Shown here piece after piece: positions 12,265 through 24,257 of a DNA stretch of 64,000 nucleotides (position 1 is its first letter; each line of letters begins with the position of its first letter). The stretch covers positions 105,567,773 through 105,631,772 of the forward strand of contig NC_080423.1 in the NCBI RefSeq assembly GCF_029873635.1. The letters run 5' to 3'. Source of the stretch: Malania oleifera. Its lineage: Eukaryota > Streptophyta > Magnoliopsida > Santalales > Ximeniaceae. The notes below the pieces were generated by a model. The model ran no database searches, had not been told where the DNA came from, and saw nothing but the letters and a program-made list of their open reading frames with translations. Both the position numbers and the translations under genes were made by a program.

Positions 12265-15200
12265 ATGCATAAAAAGGTTTCAGCTTTGGACATGCCTGAT
12301 GTGCCGAAAGGCCAGCTTCCTCCACATCTCGAGCTTCAGAGGACTCGCGTTCTCTGTAATGCTGATGCTCCTGTGCACGTATGGTCCCTTTCATCCTCGC
12401 CTATTTTTCAATTCTTGCTGCAAATTTACTGTAGTAGGGTTTTATATTTTCTGGGGTATCTCCATTTTTATGACATTTTGGGATTTGCATATGAAGACAG
12501 AGACCATACAATACTCAGGAGCATATGCGTCAATGGGAATTGATAACAGTGTACAGTTGGACCAATTTTGCAAGAATTTTAGAGTTGAAGTGATTCGGCT
12601 TACAGAGGATGACATGGAGTTTGACATGATTGGTATCGATCCTTCCCTTGCTAATGCATTTCGAAGAATCCTTATAGCAGAGGTAGGTTCCTTCATGACA
12701 ATGATATTCCTAAATTCTTAGAATTTCCACATAATACTTTTTCGTTTTTACTTTTGAATTTGTAACTTTATGTTTGCATTGTTATTTTTAGTTCCATCTA
12801 TTCCATTGAAGCTGTGATTTTTCATAGTGGACATGGCTGGTTGGTAGTGGTTCATATGGTTAATTTGCTTTGTCATTGGCTCTTCTTGTTGCCTTGTGAT
12901 TTGTCACTTTTAGAAACATTTTATGGAATGTTAGAACTACCTTATTTTGCCAGGCTTGATGCTAGAAAAACTGTCCATCTATCTTAGCTCTGAGATTGTT
13001 TTTAGAAGCTTAGAATGGAACCATTTGTTAACCAATAGCAGGTAATGCATAATTTTGGAGTTCTTGTACATTTGCTTTGTGAAGTGGTTGGTTTAAATAA
13101 ATTGGCATGCTGACCTTGTAATTTAATAAGATCATCTGACTGCATAATATTGCAGAATTACCATGTAACATTTCCTGGTAGCATTCATTTCACAATGCCG
13201 TGTTATTATAAGAAAAGTATTTTGAAAATATGTTATCGCAGCAGTTCTAGGATTCAGTAAATATTTCTTTAGTTTGTCAGCATGCTTCTCCATGTGCAAT
13301 CTTGTTATAAGCTTGTTCAGAACTTCAGGTATTTTCTGGAATCTGGATGGAAATCTTCAAATCTTATTTATTGAACTGTTTAGAGAATAATAATGACTTC
13401 GGAATGCTGTTGGGAATCCCTTCTTGTTCGAGTTTATTAATTGCGTTTTTTTCCTCATTTTTAAAGGAAATATGCAAAAGTCCATATTCATGAATGTGGT
13501 CATTATTTCATCTCTCTGACGACCGTGATGAATGATGGCGTTCGTGCTAATAGATGCTTGCAAGTTCCTTTTGTCTTCATTTTAATTGTCGCTATAATCT
13601 TTAGCATGTGCTGTATGGTATCATCTTCCATTTTGTCACCATTTCCCCCCTTTTTGTTTATGTAAATTAAGCAATGAAAGATATTCAATCTGCCCTGAAC
13701 CTTGCTCTTTTCATTGTTCTTATGAATGCATTTGTATATTATATGAATAGTTTTTGTTTTATCTCCTATCATGTTTATTTTAAAATTTTTTTTATTTTCT
13801 AGCATGCATGGTGAGATTGGTTATGCATTTGGCATGAATTCTATGGGCAGGTTAACTGACTATTTGTTAATGTGGTGAATTATGTGCACTCGTTCTGCAT
13901 TCAGGTTCCAACTATGGCTATTGAAAAGGTTCTCATAGCAAACAATACATCAGTCATCCAGGATGAAGTGCTTGCTCACAGGTTGGGTCTTATTCCAATC
14001 AGGGTAGACCCAAGATTGTTTGATTACATGTCAGGTAAATCTCAATATTTTTCAATAATACTTTTTGTTAGTATAGTATTCTGTGTCTCTCCTCCATCCC
14101 ATGACTCCCCACGACTCCCCTGGCCTCCCCAAAAGAAGGGAAACAAACCACATTTTTTTGAATAATAAGTTGCACTTTTCCTCTTGCAGAAAATGATACA
14201 CCTAATGAAAAGAACACCATTGTTTTCAAACTCCATGTTAGTTGTGAACGACGTGGTCCTCGTCTCAGTGGTACGCTTTTGCTTAATATGCATGGCTTCT
14301 AAAGCTGATTTTCTAGTTTGTCTTCAAGTAGATTATTCTATCTTTCAACTGTTGTTTTTTCATCTTATAATGGTGACATTTGTATGGATATTCCAGTAAA
14401 ATCAGATAAACTGGAGTGGTTACCTATTGGAAGTGAGTTTCCGTTGGCCGTTGAAAATCCAACTTCAAGTTCAACCTCAAGACCAAAAACCTATACTTCA
14501 TTCCGCTGCCGCCAAGACTCCCTGCCAGAATTTGCCAACAATCCTATTTGTCCTAAGAATCCTGATATTATTATTGCTAAACTTGGCCCAGGCCAGGTAA
14601 CATTCGTATCTACCCATCGTTCTTTCTTTCCCTTCTTCAATCAGGGATTTTGGTTGGGGGGGAGGGGCAGATTTTTAAAACAATTTTTCAAAATAATTTC
14701 CTTAATTATTTTATGAGTCTGTTTTATAGCAGGCTTAGTTAATTCACCATTAATACTTTATTTGAACTTGTTTTTCCTAATCAATATTTTAGGCATCTTA
14801 CAAACTACTTGTTTTCAAATTCTTAACTAGATTTAATGGTCTGTCACATTCTTTTATAAAAGCTACAATAATTCATTTGAAGTTGTGCGGTTTAACTTGG
14901 ATACCTGTGTGTCTGTAAATTCTACATGCTTGCTTGTCCTCAAAACTTTGCTACATATTCAGAATGATTATGTTACCATTTGGGAGCATATTTGTGCTTG
15001 TGTTTCCTCTTACTTCCGTTCCTTTGAGTGGAGAATTTTAGTACCTCCCTGAAAATTCCAGTTCTTTTACTCATCACTGCTGAAATTGCTCTCTTCAGTC
15101 TAATAGTCTAAGGGCTTTGTATTGGTTAAAGTTCTCTTTAAACATCATTAAATACTTCTTCTTTTGCAGGAAATTGAGCTAGAAGCCCTTGCTGTTAAAG

Positions 15201-18200
15201 GTTTGGGTAAAACACATGCGAAATGGTCCCCAGTGGCCACTGCTTGGTATAGGATGCTTCCTGAGGTAATAAAAAAATGTTGTTTTTTCACCGACCACAT
15301 CTGAACTGGAACTTCAAAATCACCCCTCCCCCCTCCTGAAAGTTGAAATATATACCAAGTTACCAACTCTGAAGAAGTAAAAACCCCTTGTAGGTTGTCT
15401 TATTGCAAGAAGTTGAAGATGAGAAGGCTGAAGAACTAAAAGAGAAATGTCCAGTCAATGTATTTGACATTGAAGATATTGGCAGGGGTAACATCATTTG
15501 TTTCACTTCTATAATTATTTTCTATGTGTTGGATTGAGAAACTGATGGTGGATGCTTGCTTTTCTATTGTTCTGCAACCTGCTATATGTTGGACATATTC
15601 TGGTACTTTAGCTTGGATTTTCCTAATGGGTCAGTTGGCTGCTAAGCAGGTAAGAAGAGGGCAACTGTAGCAAGACCACGTGCTTGCACACTCTGTAGGG
15701 AATGCATCAGAGGGGATGAATGGAAAGATTATGTGGCATTACGACGTGTTAAAGATCATTTCATATGTAAGTATTAACCTGCTGTGTATTATGAAATCAA
15801 CTATAGAGAATGTTAGACTGCCACTTTACCTAAAATCTTAAGCTATTAGGTTGTGGACCAACAATGCATATCAATTCTTAACACTCCCCCACATGTGCAG
15901 CCCAACAGCATGTGGAGAGATAAACAAACAATGACTAGCACCCATATTGAGGGAGCATTAAATTTTTTTTTAACAAACTTACATTAAATGTGGGCAGCAA
16001 GACTAGAACTGATGACCTCATTGGTAATTAGCTCTGATACCATGTTAAATTACCACTTTATCTAAAAGCTTAAGCTATTAGGTTATGGGCCAACAATGTA
16101 TATCTAGTCTAACAGAAAGGATGTCAATTACATTAACAATTACCTTTGAGTGGTATAGCTGAATTGTCTTAATTGGAAGCTCATCTCATACACACATTGT
16201 TAAAGTTGAAAAAAATAAAAATAAAGCTAAATGGTCAATTCATATGTGGATTATGTAGGTTAATAAAATGTGCATTTTGGGATAATTACATTGCAGACAA
16301 ACTAATCACCTAGTGAACCAATTTAATGCCAAGAAAGAAAAAAATGAAATTTGTTTGATGCTTGAATGATCTGCGGATTAGTACTTTTTACCCTTTGGAA
16401 ACTCCTATTACTGTTTCTGTTAGGGATCAAGCTACACTGGAGTTACCTAAAAGTTGCATTTTGCTTGTCGTCAAGGCAATATTTCCAAATTATATTTTCT
16501 GATGGAAAGCAATATCCAGGCTCCCCAGCTACCTGAGAGCAACTGATTTTACCATTACAGTCCATAAATATGTGATGTGCGTGTGAAATAGAGGCTAGGT
16601 ACTATGTTTTCTTCTATTCCTTATTCAAACTAGTTTTGAGTCTTTTGACAACCTTTCAAGTGTAAACTTTCAGTTAGCTCTGGAAATTCTCTCTCTCCAC
16701 CCCCTTCCCTCCAAACAGGTACTGTGGAAAAAAAAATATCCATGACCATGACTAGAACAATAATGCCTGTCACAAGAAACAAGGATCAAGAACACCCACA
16801 TTGTTCTGAAACAACCTCAATGCATCACCGAGGCTATACAATGATGTCCAATTATCCCAACTGTACAATTTGAATAAATTTCAAACTCATTAACTTCGAA
16901 CACTGTGCCAAATACCTAGAAATGCCTGACAATTTTCATCCCTTAGAAAATTTTTTAAAAATTATTATCAGTGAATATATTTATTTTACTTTAAGACACC
17001 AAGGCGGAGTCGCCCGTGTAGAGGTTACAAACACTTTAAAGCCTTTAGAAACCTCCTCTTAGCCATAAGCACAAGATTGAGACCCAGGAGCATTTGAGGC
17101 TTTCCTCTATTCTTTAATGAATCCTGATATTTCTTTCTTTATAAACCAACCAAGAAACCATTGAAGGGACAGCATCCCAAATGTCTTCAGCCTTTTCTCT
17201 ACAGACTGATCCTCTCCAGGTAGTTGTTTCTTTTTCAATATATTCAGCAATCACCCAGCAAGCATATTCCCAGAGACATAAATCATGGTCCAAAGAGTTC
17301 TCACCCATTTGCAGCAAGGTAGAAGGTGAGTATATGGATCTTTCTTTACAGAGGTGGCCTGTGGCAACTGTGATTCACCTCTTCTTTAACTTATTCAAAG
17401 TGAGAATTTTGTCTCATGTTCTGTTGCTTCCCAAGCAAAAAAGGAGATTTGGGGAGGGTTGTCTTCTGGTATTGATCACTCTGTGTCCTAAAATCCTTCT
17501 GAATGTCTGATTCTGGCCCAAGAAATTTCCAGCATTCCTTTAATATTTGCTGATGAATTTGTCTTTCTCTGTTGATAGCCTAAGGGGTCATTTGGTATCA
17601 TTGTAAAAAATGATACAAATGGGAGCTAGAAATGAAAACCAAAAACCAGCAACCTATTTGGTTATCATTTATAAAATTAAAATTAATTAAAAATGCTCAT
17701 TTTCGTCTTTAAATCAAATAATATTATAAAAATAAAAATAAAAATTATTTTAATTATTTTAATTAACTGTTATACTTTCAAATTTTACTTTACAATAAAA
17801 ACTTTATTAGACATGACAATTGAAAAGTAGTAAAAGTATGTTGTAATGGACTTTGTTATTATTTTTTGAATTGTATGTTTTTATTTTGATTATATTTAAA
17901 TTCATATGATCATTTTATTTTTATTTTAATTTAAAGGTGTATAAATTGGTTTATTTTATCCAAGAGAACTGTTTCTAGATATGAAAATTTCTGGCAATAG
18001 GTTGTCAAAACCACTGAAAACCGTAAAATTTAGTTTTTAGTTTTTTTGCAAACAGCTGAAAACCGAAAGTGGAAACAGAAAACTAGCAACATAAACAAAT
18101 GGATTTTTATAATCTGTTTCTTCATTGTGCAAAAAGACAAAATAGAAAACAGAAAACAACAACAATACCAAACAGGTCCTAAACAGCTCATAAGATTGAA

Positions 18201-19818
18201 GTATTAGTGTTGTCTTATCATTTCAGACATCGTTAAAAAATCATTCCTTCAAGAAGGTTTTTCCACTCCGTACTAATGATTTTTTCAACAGCCCTACCCT
18301 ACAATTAAATAAGAGAGAGGGATTGAGAGTTTGTGTAGAGAAACAGTGAGGGGGGAGAGATTTTTTTAAAATTTTTAAATAATTGATGCTTTGACCATGT
18401 GAAAACAAAGGGAGTAAAGCAAAAAAACAGAGGGAGCAATACCGATCGTTGATATATTTTTGAAAAATTGAATGTTTTTTTGGGAAACTAACTCAGACAT
18501 CCACTTGGCTTAGTTTTTGTCATAGGGTTTTGCTTTGGTTTGTTCCCTCTCTGAGTTGTTTTTATTTTTACTTTTAGATAACACCTCCTTGAGTTATTTT
18601 TATAACAATGTAATTTATTTAAATAAAAATGGAGCCATTTTTTTCACATAATAGTGAATGTTACCATTAAAGAATTGCACTTTAATTTGATGAAAGGGAA
18701 AATATTTCCAACAGTTTAATTGAACAATGATGATAGTGATTTAGGCTATGAACAGTTTGTACACTAGAAAAATCTTAAGTAATGAATTTTGGAAAAACTC
18801 TTTATTTGTTCATTGTTAGTTTACATCAAGCCCTAATATAGATCACCTAATACTAAATAAGGAAACAATCTCTAGGAGATAATATCAAATCCATAAAACT
18901 TAGAACCACACAAATGTAAAGTCTTTAAAAATGATTACATAATTTTAAAAACCCTACATTATGTCTTATGTCTGTGGTAGACATGAAGGTGGTCTTCCTG
19001 AGTGTGATCTCCATCAGAACTTTTCAACAAGGTTAGTCTTCCTTCTCTAGACAGTAGTTTGGCAAGGCATTCCAACCTGCAAGTTATTTCAAATTTTTTA
19101 ACAATTGGGTCCAAATTTGCCTATCGATAAACTTGGCTCTAAAGGCAGCCCTATGTGTGTAATGAGCAAAAAAAACCAGGCCACATCCTAGGATCTCGAC
19201 CAACCTTTGACTATTTACAATATAAGCAAAGAATTCTTGTGCGGCACCAACAATTCTGAGAAGCCCTTTAATGGCACATTATTGGAACCTGTTAGACATT
19301 CAAAGATTTGATTGGCCAGTAGCCTGGTCGATTTGTGTGTATGGATCTTGGACACTTAGTGATAGGGTTCAAATGAGGTTCAAATAGAATTTGTTCATTG
19401 TCAACATTTAGAGACTCCTATATTAGTCATCGTTATCTCATTTTTATGGCCGGATATGTTGCTTCTGATTGGTTTAATAATGCAAATATAATTCGAATGC
19501 TTGTTAGAGATGTTGCTTTTGGTATGATATAATGAGGGCCGAGTTTATGTTTTCTGAATCTAGACTGTTGGGATTGGAAACTGCAAATAACGATGATACC
19601 ACTGTATTTGGTCTTCAGTTTTAGTTTCTAAGTTTTCCAATTTCCTAAATGACTAGTAGGATGACATTGGGAAGATGAGGTTTAATGTGATTGCAATTTT
19701 TTTTCTTGGTCTAGTTACCATCGAATCAACTGGAGCATTACCTCCTGAAGTGCTGTTCACTGAAGCTGTGAAGATCTTGGAAGACAAGTGCGAACGCGTC
19801 ATTACTGAACTCTCTTGA
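12265..19818 (+). CDS. RPAC1: DNA-directed RNA polymerases I and III subunit RPAC1 (AC40), nine exons
   Basis: Nuclear subunit shared by polymerases I and III; with the AC19 partner it forms the alpha-like assembly platform. Exons: 12265-12378, 12497-12682, 13905-14034, 14190-14270, 14397-14596, 15170-15265, 15394-15487, 15650-15766, 19715-19818. All borders fit GT-AG and phases agree, giving 373 residues, about the family length. The alpha-type dimerisation motif [19 protein letters not shown] lies at residues 89-107, followed by [21 protein letters not shown] sits in the middle part, and [10 protein letters not shown] is in exon 6. A cysteine cluster CTLCREC occurs at about residues 313-319. 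The C-terminus ends in a conserved FTEAVKILE helix. The start follows plant homologues, where [17 protein letters not shown] lies close to the N-terminus. Introns 2 (1.2 kb) and 8 (3.9 kb) are long. No coding break is seen. Confidence 0.95.
12683..13904 (+). other. RPAC1 intron 2
   Basis: A 1222-bp phase-0 intron between donor GAG|GTAGGT and acceptor TTCAG. AT-rich single-copy-looking DNA; no element or RNA gene recognised. Confidence 0.8.
14597..15169 (+). other. RPAC1 intron 5
   Basis: A 573-bp phase-0 intron ending TTTTGCAG. Nothing recognisable inside. Confidence 0.8.
15811..16114 (-). mobile_element. Very small TRIM (SMART-like) in RPAC1 intron 8
   Basis: Two TG...CA-ended direct repeats of 73 bp (15811-15883) and 72 bp (16043-16114) enclose a 159-bp interior. 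On the minus strand, an exact TGGTATCAGAGC primer site (16031-16042) abuts the right repeat and the purine tract GTGGGGGAG (15884-15892) abuts the left repeat, so all LTR-element landmarks are in the expected places within 304 bp. No protein domain is present. The repeats differ at about 11 sites, so the copy is old. The flanks (GAGAA and GAAAG) do not form a perfect 5-bp duplication. Confidence 0.85.
17584..18179. mobile_element. PIF/Harbinger-type MITE, copy 1
   Basis: A 596-bp element with imperfect terminal inverted repeats (GGGGTCATTTGGTATCATTG at the left; right end reads GGACCTGTTTGGTATTGTTG on the other strand). It is flanked by the 3-bp duplication TAA (17581-17583 and 18180-18182), typical of Harbinger/Tourist elements. 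No transposase frame inside. Internal sequence matches copies at 33871-34465 and 62870-63218. Confidence 0.8.
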
Positions 19819-22589
19819 TGCTTTGATCTTTGTGAAGATAATGCTGGACTCTTGAAGGAGATGCAGGGGCCAAAGCTGTAAAGAAAGGGGTTTATTGTTT
19901 TATATGTGACTGTTCTCTGTTTCCCCTCATGTCAGACTCTGACTTATTTTTTCTTCACTAGTTTCAGGATGTGGAAGATCTTCCTAGTTAGGTCAGCTAC
20001 AATGGGGGCTAAACCTTTGTGGTATTTAAAGATGCAGTCAGATCTTATATTAAATTTGATTTTTGACCAAAAAACATGTTGCTGATTTTTGCCCAGGTTG
20101 CACTGTTCAAATATACCTTGAAAATCGTAAATAGAATCTTGCGGTTCCTGGGGTTGCAAATGAGCTACTGAGCATTTGGTTGTTCCCGGCTTAAACTGGG
20201 TTGGGCCTGAGCGGAGCTTGGGGACGAAGATGCACTCTTAAGTTGTTTAAGCTTAGTTTCATTTATACTTACTGCTCAAGCTTGTTATTTAGTTTAATTC
20301 AACATGCACTTTTGTGTCAAATTCTGGGAATTTAACATTAGCTAACGCTACTTAACAATCATAGTTAGACATTTTTGTTAAAAATTTTGAAATAATATCG
20401 GTTAATGCTTATAAATTATAGTTCAATTCTGTTATCTGATTGGCATTTTAGCATATTTCCACTCATTATTGTCCTTTGCTGGGAAAGTTTCCACCAGTGG
20501 ATTGTGATGGTATAATAATATGTTACATGTTCCACTATTCACAAGCCAAGGCAGACTTGGTATCAAATTCAAGTTGTTAGGCTGCTGAAGTTGTAAAGTG
20601 AGCTGGGCCTTGCTTAGTTTGTACCCAAATTTGACCCTTCTTAGGCAAGCCAAGAGGGAGCTGTTAATTGACTGTTTGGTTCATTAGTTGGGCATTGTGG
20701 TTGGATTGTAAGATGGGCATTGCTACTGTCGTGGATCATTTTGTTGTAGTACTGATCATAGTTCCATAGTATTGCTTACTCTTTTGGCTGAAACCATATT
20801 GTTTTCCTGTGAACAGTACTAATCCCTGTGTCACCCTGTTCCTCACAGTAGTTCCTCCTATTACTTTGGCACCTTGTTGCTAATCATTAATCATAGCTAT
20901 GCATGACCTTGGTTTGGTTTGTGTGAGGTATTAGCTGTTTTTTGAATCAAGTACTTATTTGAGTTCTTTTTAATAAATACTTATTTTTAGGACATTTCAA
21001 ACGGGAAACGGTAGCCCTTGAGCGCCATGGTTGAGTAAGGTATATGGCCTGCAGCTTCACAAATAGCACACAATTGTAAATCTAATCTTTCTGAACTCTT
21101 ATGAGCTACTTAAAGATAATTTTATGTTCTATTATATCACTGAACTCTCTATCCTTACTACAATTTTCAGATTGTTTAGCAACTGCTAAAACTAATAGAG
21201 ACTTGTGTCATATGCAAGATATTTTAGTATTTAAATTGTAAATATAATCTTTCTGCCCTCTTAATCTGAACATCTCAAGAGTCATTCAATTTAATTTAAC
21301 TAATTAGTCTCATTTGATGAATTTGTTTACTTTTTAAGAGAACAATAAATACATATTTTGAATCACTTGGGCCATTACAATTTACAATATTTTCTTTTGA
21401 TTTGCTATTATAATTTTGTTTTATTTTTGAGCCCAAAATCACTGAAAATTATGGCTTGCACTTTGGAGGAAGACTTCTGCTTTTATAAATTTATTTCTTG
21501 CTCTTATGATAGTTTTACTTTGCAACCAAAAAGTCGCATGAAGTAAATTTGATGCACTCTCAAGCCTGCCGCTGTTCGTGGATGTCTAGCTTAAATTCTC
21601 TTATGTTGTGTTTGGGAGGTTCTTGGATTTGAATTTAGACAAAATTTAATATAATTTTATGTTATATTCTTTTAAATCTAAATAAATGCAAATTCAAAAT
21701 CTCTCAACACAGTTTTGTCATGCTTAATTTGGTTGAGACTACTTTTGAGCAACATCATTTTGCTTTCTCCACAATCATTTTCCATACTTACCTAAGTTGA
21801 ATTTAATTTTGAACTGCATTAATTTGGGCTACCTGCCATAGCAAATATATATATATATATATATATATATTATGATTTATTTGGTACGAAAGAATGTAAT
21901 GGAATTGGTCTTTATAAATTTTTCTTCGGCTACCCAAAAATATTTAGCTGACCATTTTTCAATAATTTTCTATTTGGGTATTGGTATTTTTTTTTCCCAA
22001 GTTGGACCTCATAATTTTAGAGCCCATTTAATTGTGAAAAATATTTTTCATTTTTTTTTATTTTTCAAAATGTGTATTAAAAAGATAGAAAGTAAAGAGC
22101 TTGTTTAGTTGTGTGAAATAATTTTTTAAAAAATTTTTGTTCTTAGATTTCAAAATAATTATAAAAAGAACACTATTTTTAAATTTTCTAAAAAATGACA
22201 TAATATTTGAGATCTTGAATTTGGAAGAAACTCAATAAAATTTTATTTTATATTTTATTAGAATCTATACAAATTTAAATTCAAGATGCAAATTCAATGT
22301 TCCCAGATATAGGGTAAGAACTTTATAAACTCTGAAAACAACAAAAATGTTCTTCAACTTTTCTACACATTTTGAAAACAATATGACATTTATGTAATTA
22401 TTCCAAAACTTAAAAAAAAAAAATAAAACTATTTCCATAAGTAAATAGTAACTAATTTTTATTTTATTTTATTTAATTTTTGAATATAAATGTTGTACAA
22501 CTAGAAAAGTAGTTCAATTTTTAATATATTTTTTAAAAAATAAGATAAAAATAAAAATAAAAATTATTTTCCCCAACCCAACTAAAAAA
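19819..22589. other. RPAC1 3' UTR and intergenic DNA
   Basis: The first few hundred bases are probably RPAC1 3' UTR. The rest separates the convergent RPAC1 and kelch genes. It includes a possible 110-bp MITE near 21607-21717 and an (AT)n run at about 21846-21871. No coding frame with family resemblance was found. Confidence 0.6.
21607..21717. mobile_element. Possible short MITE
   Basis: The left side TGTGTTTGGGAGGTTCTTGG and the right side, read on the other strand as TGTGTTGAGAGATTTTGAAT, look like degraded terminal inverted repeats about 110 bp apart. No clear target duplication. Confidence 0.3.
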
Positions 22590-22619
22590 CCCCCCCCCCC
22601 ACCCCCCCCCCCCCCCCCC
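22590..22619. repeat. C11-A-C18 homopolymer run
   Basis: Eleven C, one A and eighteen C, followed by GC-rich sequence that runs up to the target duplication of the SINE. Confidence 0.95.
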
Positions 22620-22661
22620 GCGCCCGCCCTGCGGCCGTCATATCAAAATCTTGCCCACTTA

Positions 22662-22892
22662 CCCCCGGGCACTGGCTCGGGTGGCAAGGGCGACCCGGCT
22701 GAGCCTGTGACCCAGGTTAGCTGCTCGGGATCGATTCCTGCTGCCTTGAGCAAATCCCGATTTACCTCCCTGCAAGATCTTGGGGTGGGTTCTGTGGGGC
22801 TTGGGGATTAGTCTCGCTGTGATGCATCCCAGGGTAATTTAGTAGATGCCAACTGGGGACACTCGGACGATATCCAAAAAAAAAAAAAAAAG
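22662..22892 (+). mobile_element. tRNA-derived SINE with intact poly(A) tail
   Basis: A 231-bp element flanked by perfect 12-bp duplications CTTGCCCACTTA (22650-22661 and 22893-22904). The head carries an A-box-like TGGCTCGGGTGG and a B-box-like GGATCGATTCC (consensus GGTTCGANNCC), the internal RNA polymerase III promoter of tRNA-derived SINEs. The body is GC-rich compared with its surroundings and ends in about 16 A. The perfect flanks point to a rather recent insertion. I do not recognise the named family. Confidence 0.9.
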
Positions 22893-22904
22893 CTTGCCCA
22901 CTTA

Positions 22905-24257
22905 GAAATGGAATCAAGAGTACAATTTCAACTTTACAAGTCACTAACATTTAATTTTCTGTTATATTAAAATAAATCAATATTTTTAACAATATTTAAT
23001 ATAAATACAAGCAAACGAAAATATAAATCCCATTTGTTGTTTTTTTTTCTCAAATAAAATCCTTAGTTTAAATAAATCCTTACTGTGAATGAAATTGGAT
23101 GAAAAATAGAATCAAATCTATAATTCAATTTCTCCATTAATCTTTTTATATTTTTATTATATTTTATGCTGATTCAATTCCATTTTATAATATAAAACAA
23201 CCATCACGCCCAATATGGACCTTCCCTGAAAAGAGAGCAGATGATAGATCCCAGTTTCCAAAGCTGGATTTATATTTTTTTTGGAATTTAGGAATGGAAA
23301 AAAGTAGTACAAATTGTACGCTCCTATAGGTTTTTCCCTTCAATCAATTAATTAATAATACCATTTATCCATATTTACACTTGACATAGAAAATGAAAAC
23401 AACTTAAAAAAAAAAAAGCCTGAGGCATTCACAGTAACCCTCATCTATCAGCATTTCATGAACGAATGGTAAATTCTTATTCAGAACACTATGTTGTCAC
23501 ATGGTTTAATCATTGTTTTTAAGAGCACATTTGAATTTAGGATTTCATTCTAAAAAGGGCAGAAATCCATTTGTATTGCCTTCTTTCTTTATCTCAGATA
23601 ATATTAAAAATGAAAAAAAAATTTATCTTAATATGATTAAACTTTTAAAGAATAAATGTTAGCAATGTGCAAAAATCAAATTTAATCAAAATTTTCTATC
23701 ATTTGATACTTTTTTTTTTCTTGATAATTGAACATGAAAGATGTAAAAAATTCTTTATCTTTTTCTTTCCTTTTTCTAATATTAGCGAAGTTTCAAAGGG
23801 GGCAAAACAAAATGGTAAGAAAAATCGCACATCAAGAGAGTAACTTGAAAACAATGCTCATGAAAATATTAAGACCTTTTAATAACTTTGAAATAAGTAG
23901 AAAACAAGGTGTTCTGTTTTGTTATTTTTTGACAAACTGAAAAAAAATAAAATTTGAGAAGGGTTCAGAAATGAGTCCTAAAAGCATTATTTTTTAGTAA
24001 TGACATTTAATGCTGATACGAAATGAAATTCACAAATAAGTCAATTTAGCGACCCATGAACTATGTCCAGAACAAGAATGTTATATTCAAGCCTTAACCT
24101 GACACAGAAGATCAAAAAAATTGGTCTCCATTAAATCCCACCAATAAACTTAGGGAAGAAAAATAAATAAATAAATAAACCTCAGCCTAGATGTAATGTA
24201 ATTTTAATACAACAACAAAAGCATCCAAATAATTTCAAAAATATGGAAAGCTCAAAA
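22905..24257. other. Intergenic DNA and 3' UTR of the kelch gene
   Basis: AT-rich sequence without a convincing coding frame or paired terminal repeats. The part next to 24258, with an (AAAT)n run near 24160, is probably 3' UTR of the minus-strand kelch gene. Confidence 0.6.

Larger units (their letters stand above)
15767..19714 (+). other. RPAC1 intron 8, enlarged by mobile elements
   Basis: A 3948-bp intron between CATAT|GTAAGT and GGTCTAG. It holds a TRIM (15811-16114) starting only 44 bp after the donor and a Harbinger-type MITE (17584-18179). The other parts (16115-17583 and 18180-19714) show no convincing coding frame or paired repeats. Confidence 0.85.

Noticed and set aside
12203-12721. 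172-residue open frame on the plus strand at RPAC1
   Set aside because: It reads through the leader and intron 1 into exon 2; the true gene uses spliced exons in agreement with homologues.
14042-14293. Minus-strand open frame opposite RPAC1 exons
   Set aside because: Shadow of the coding strand and intron 3, with no recognisable domain.
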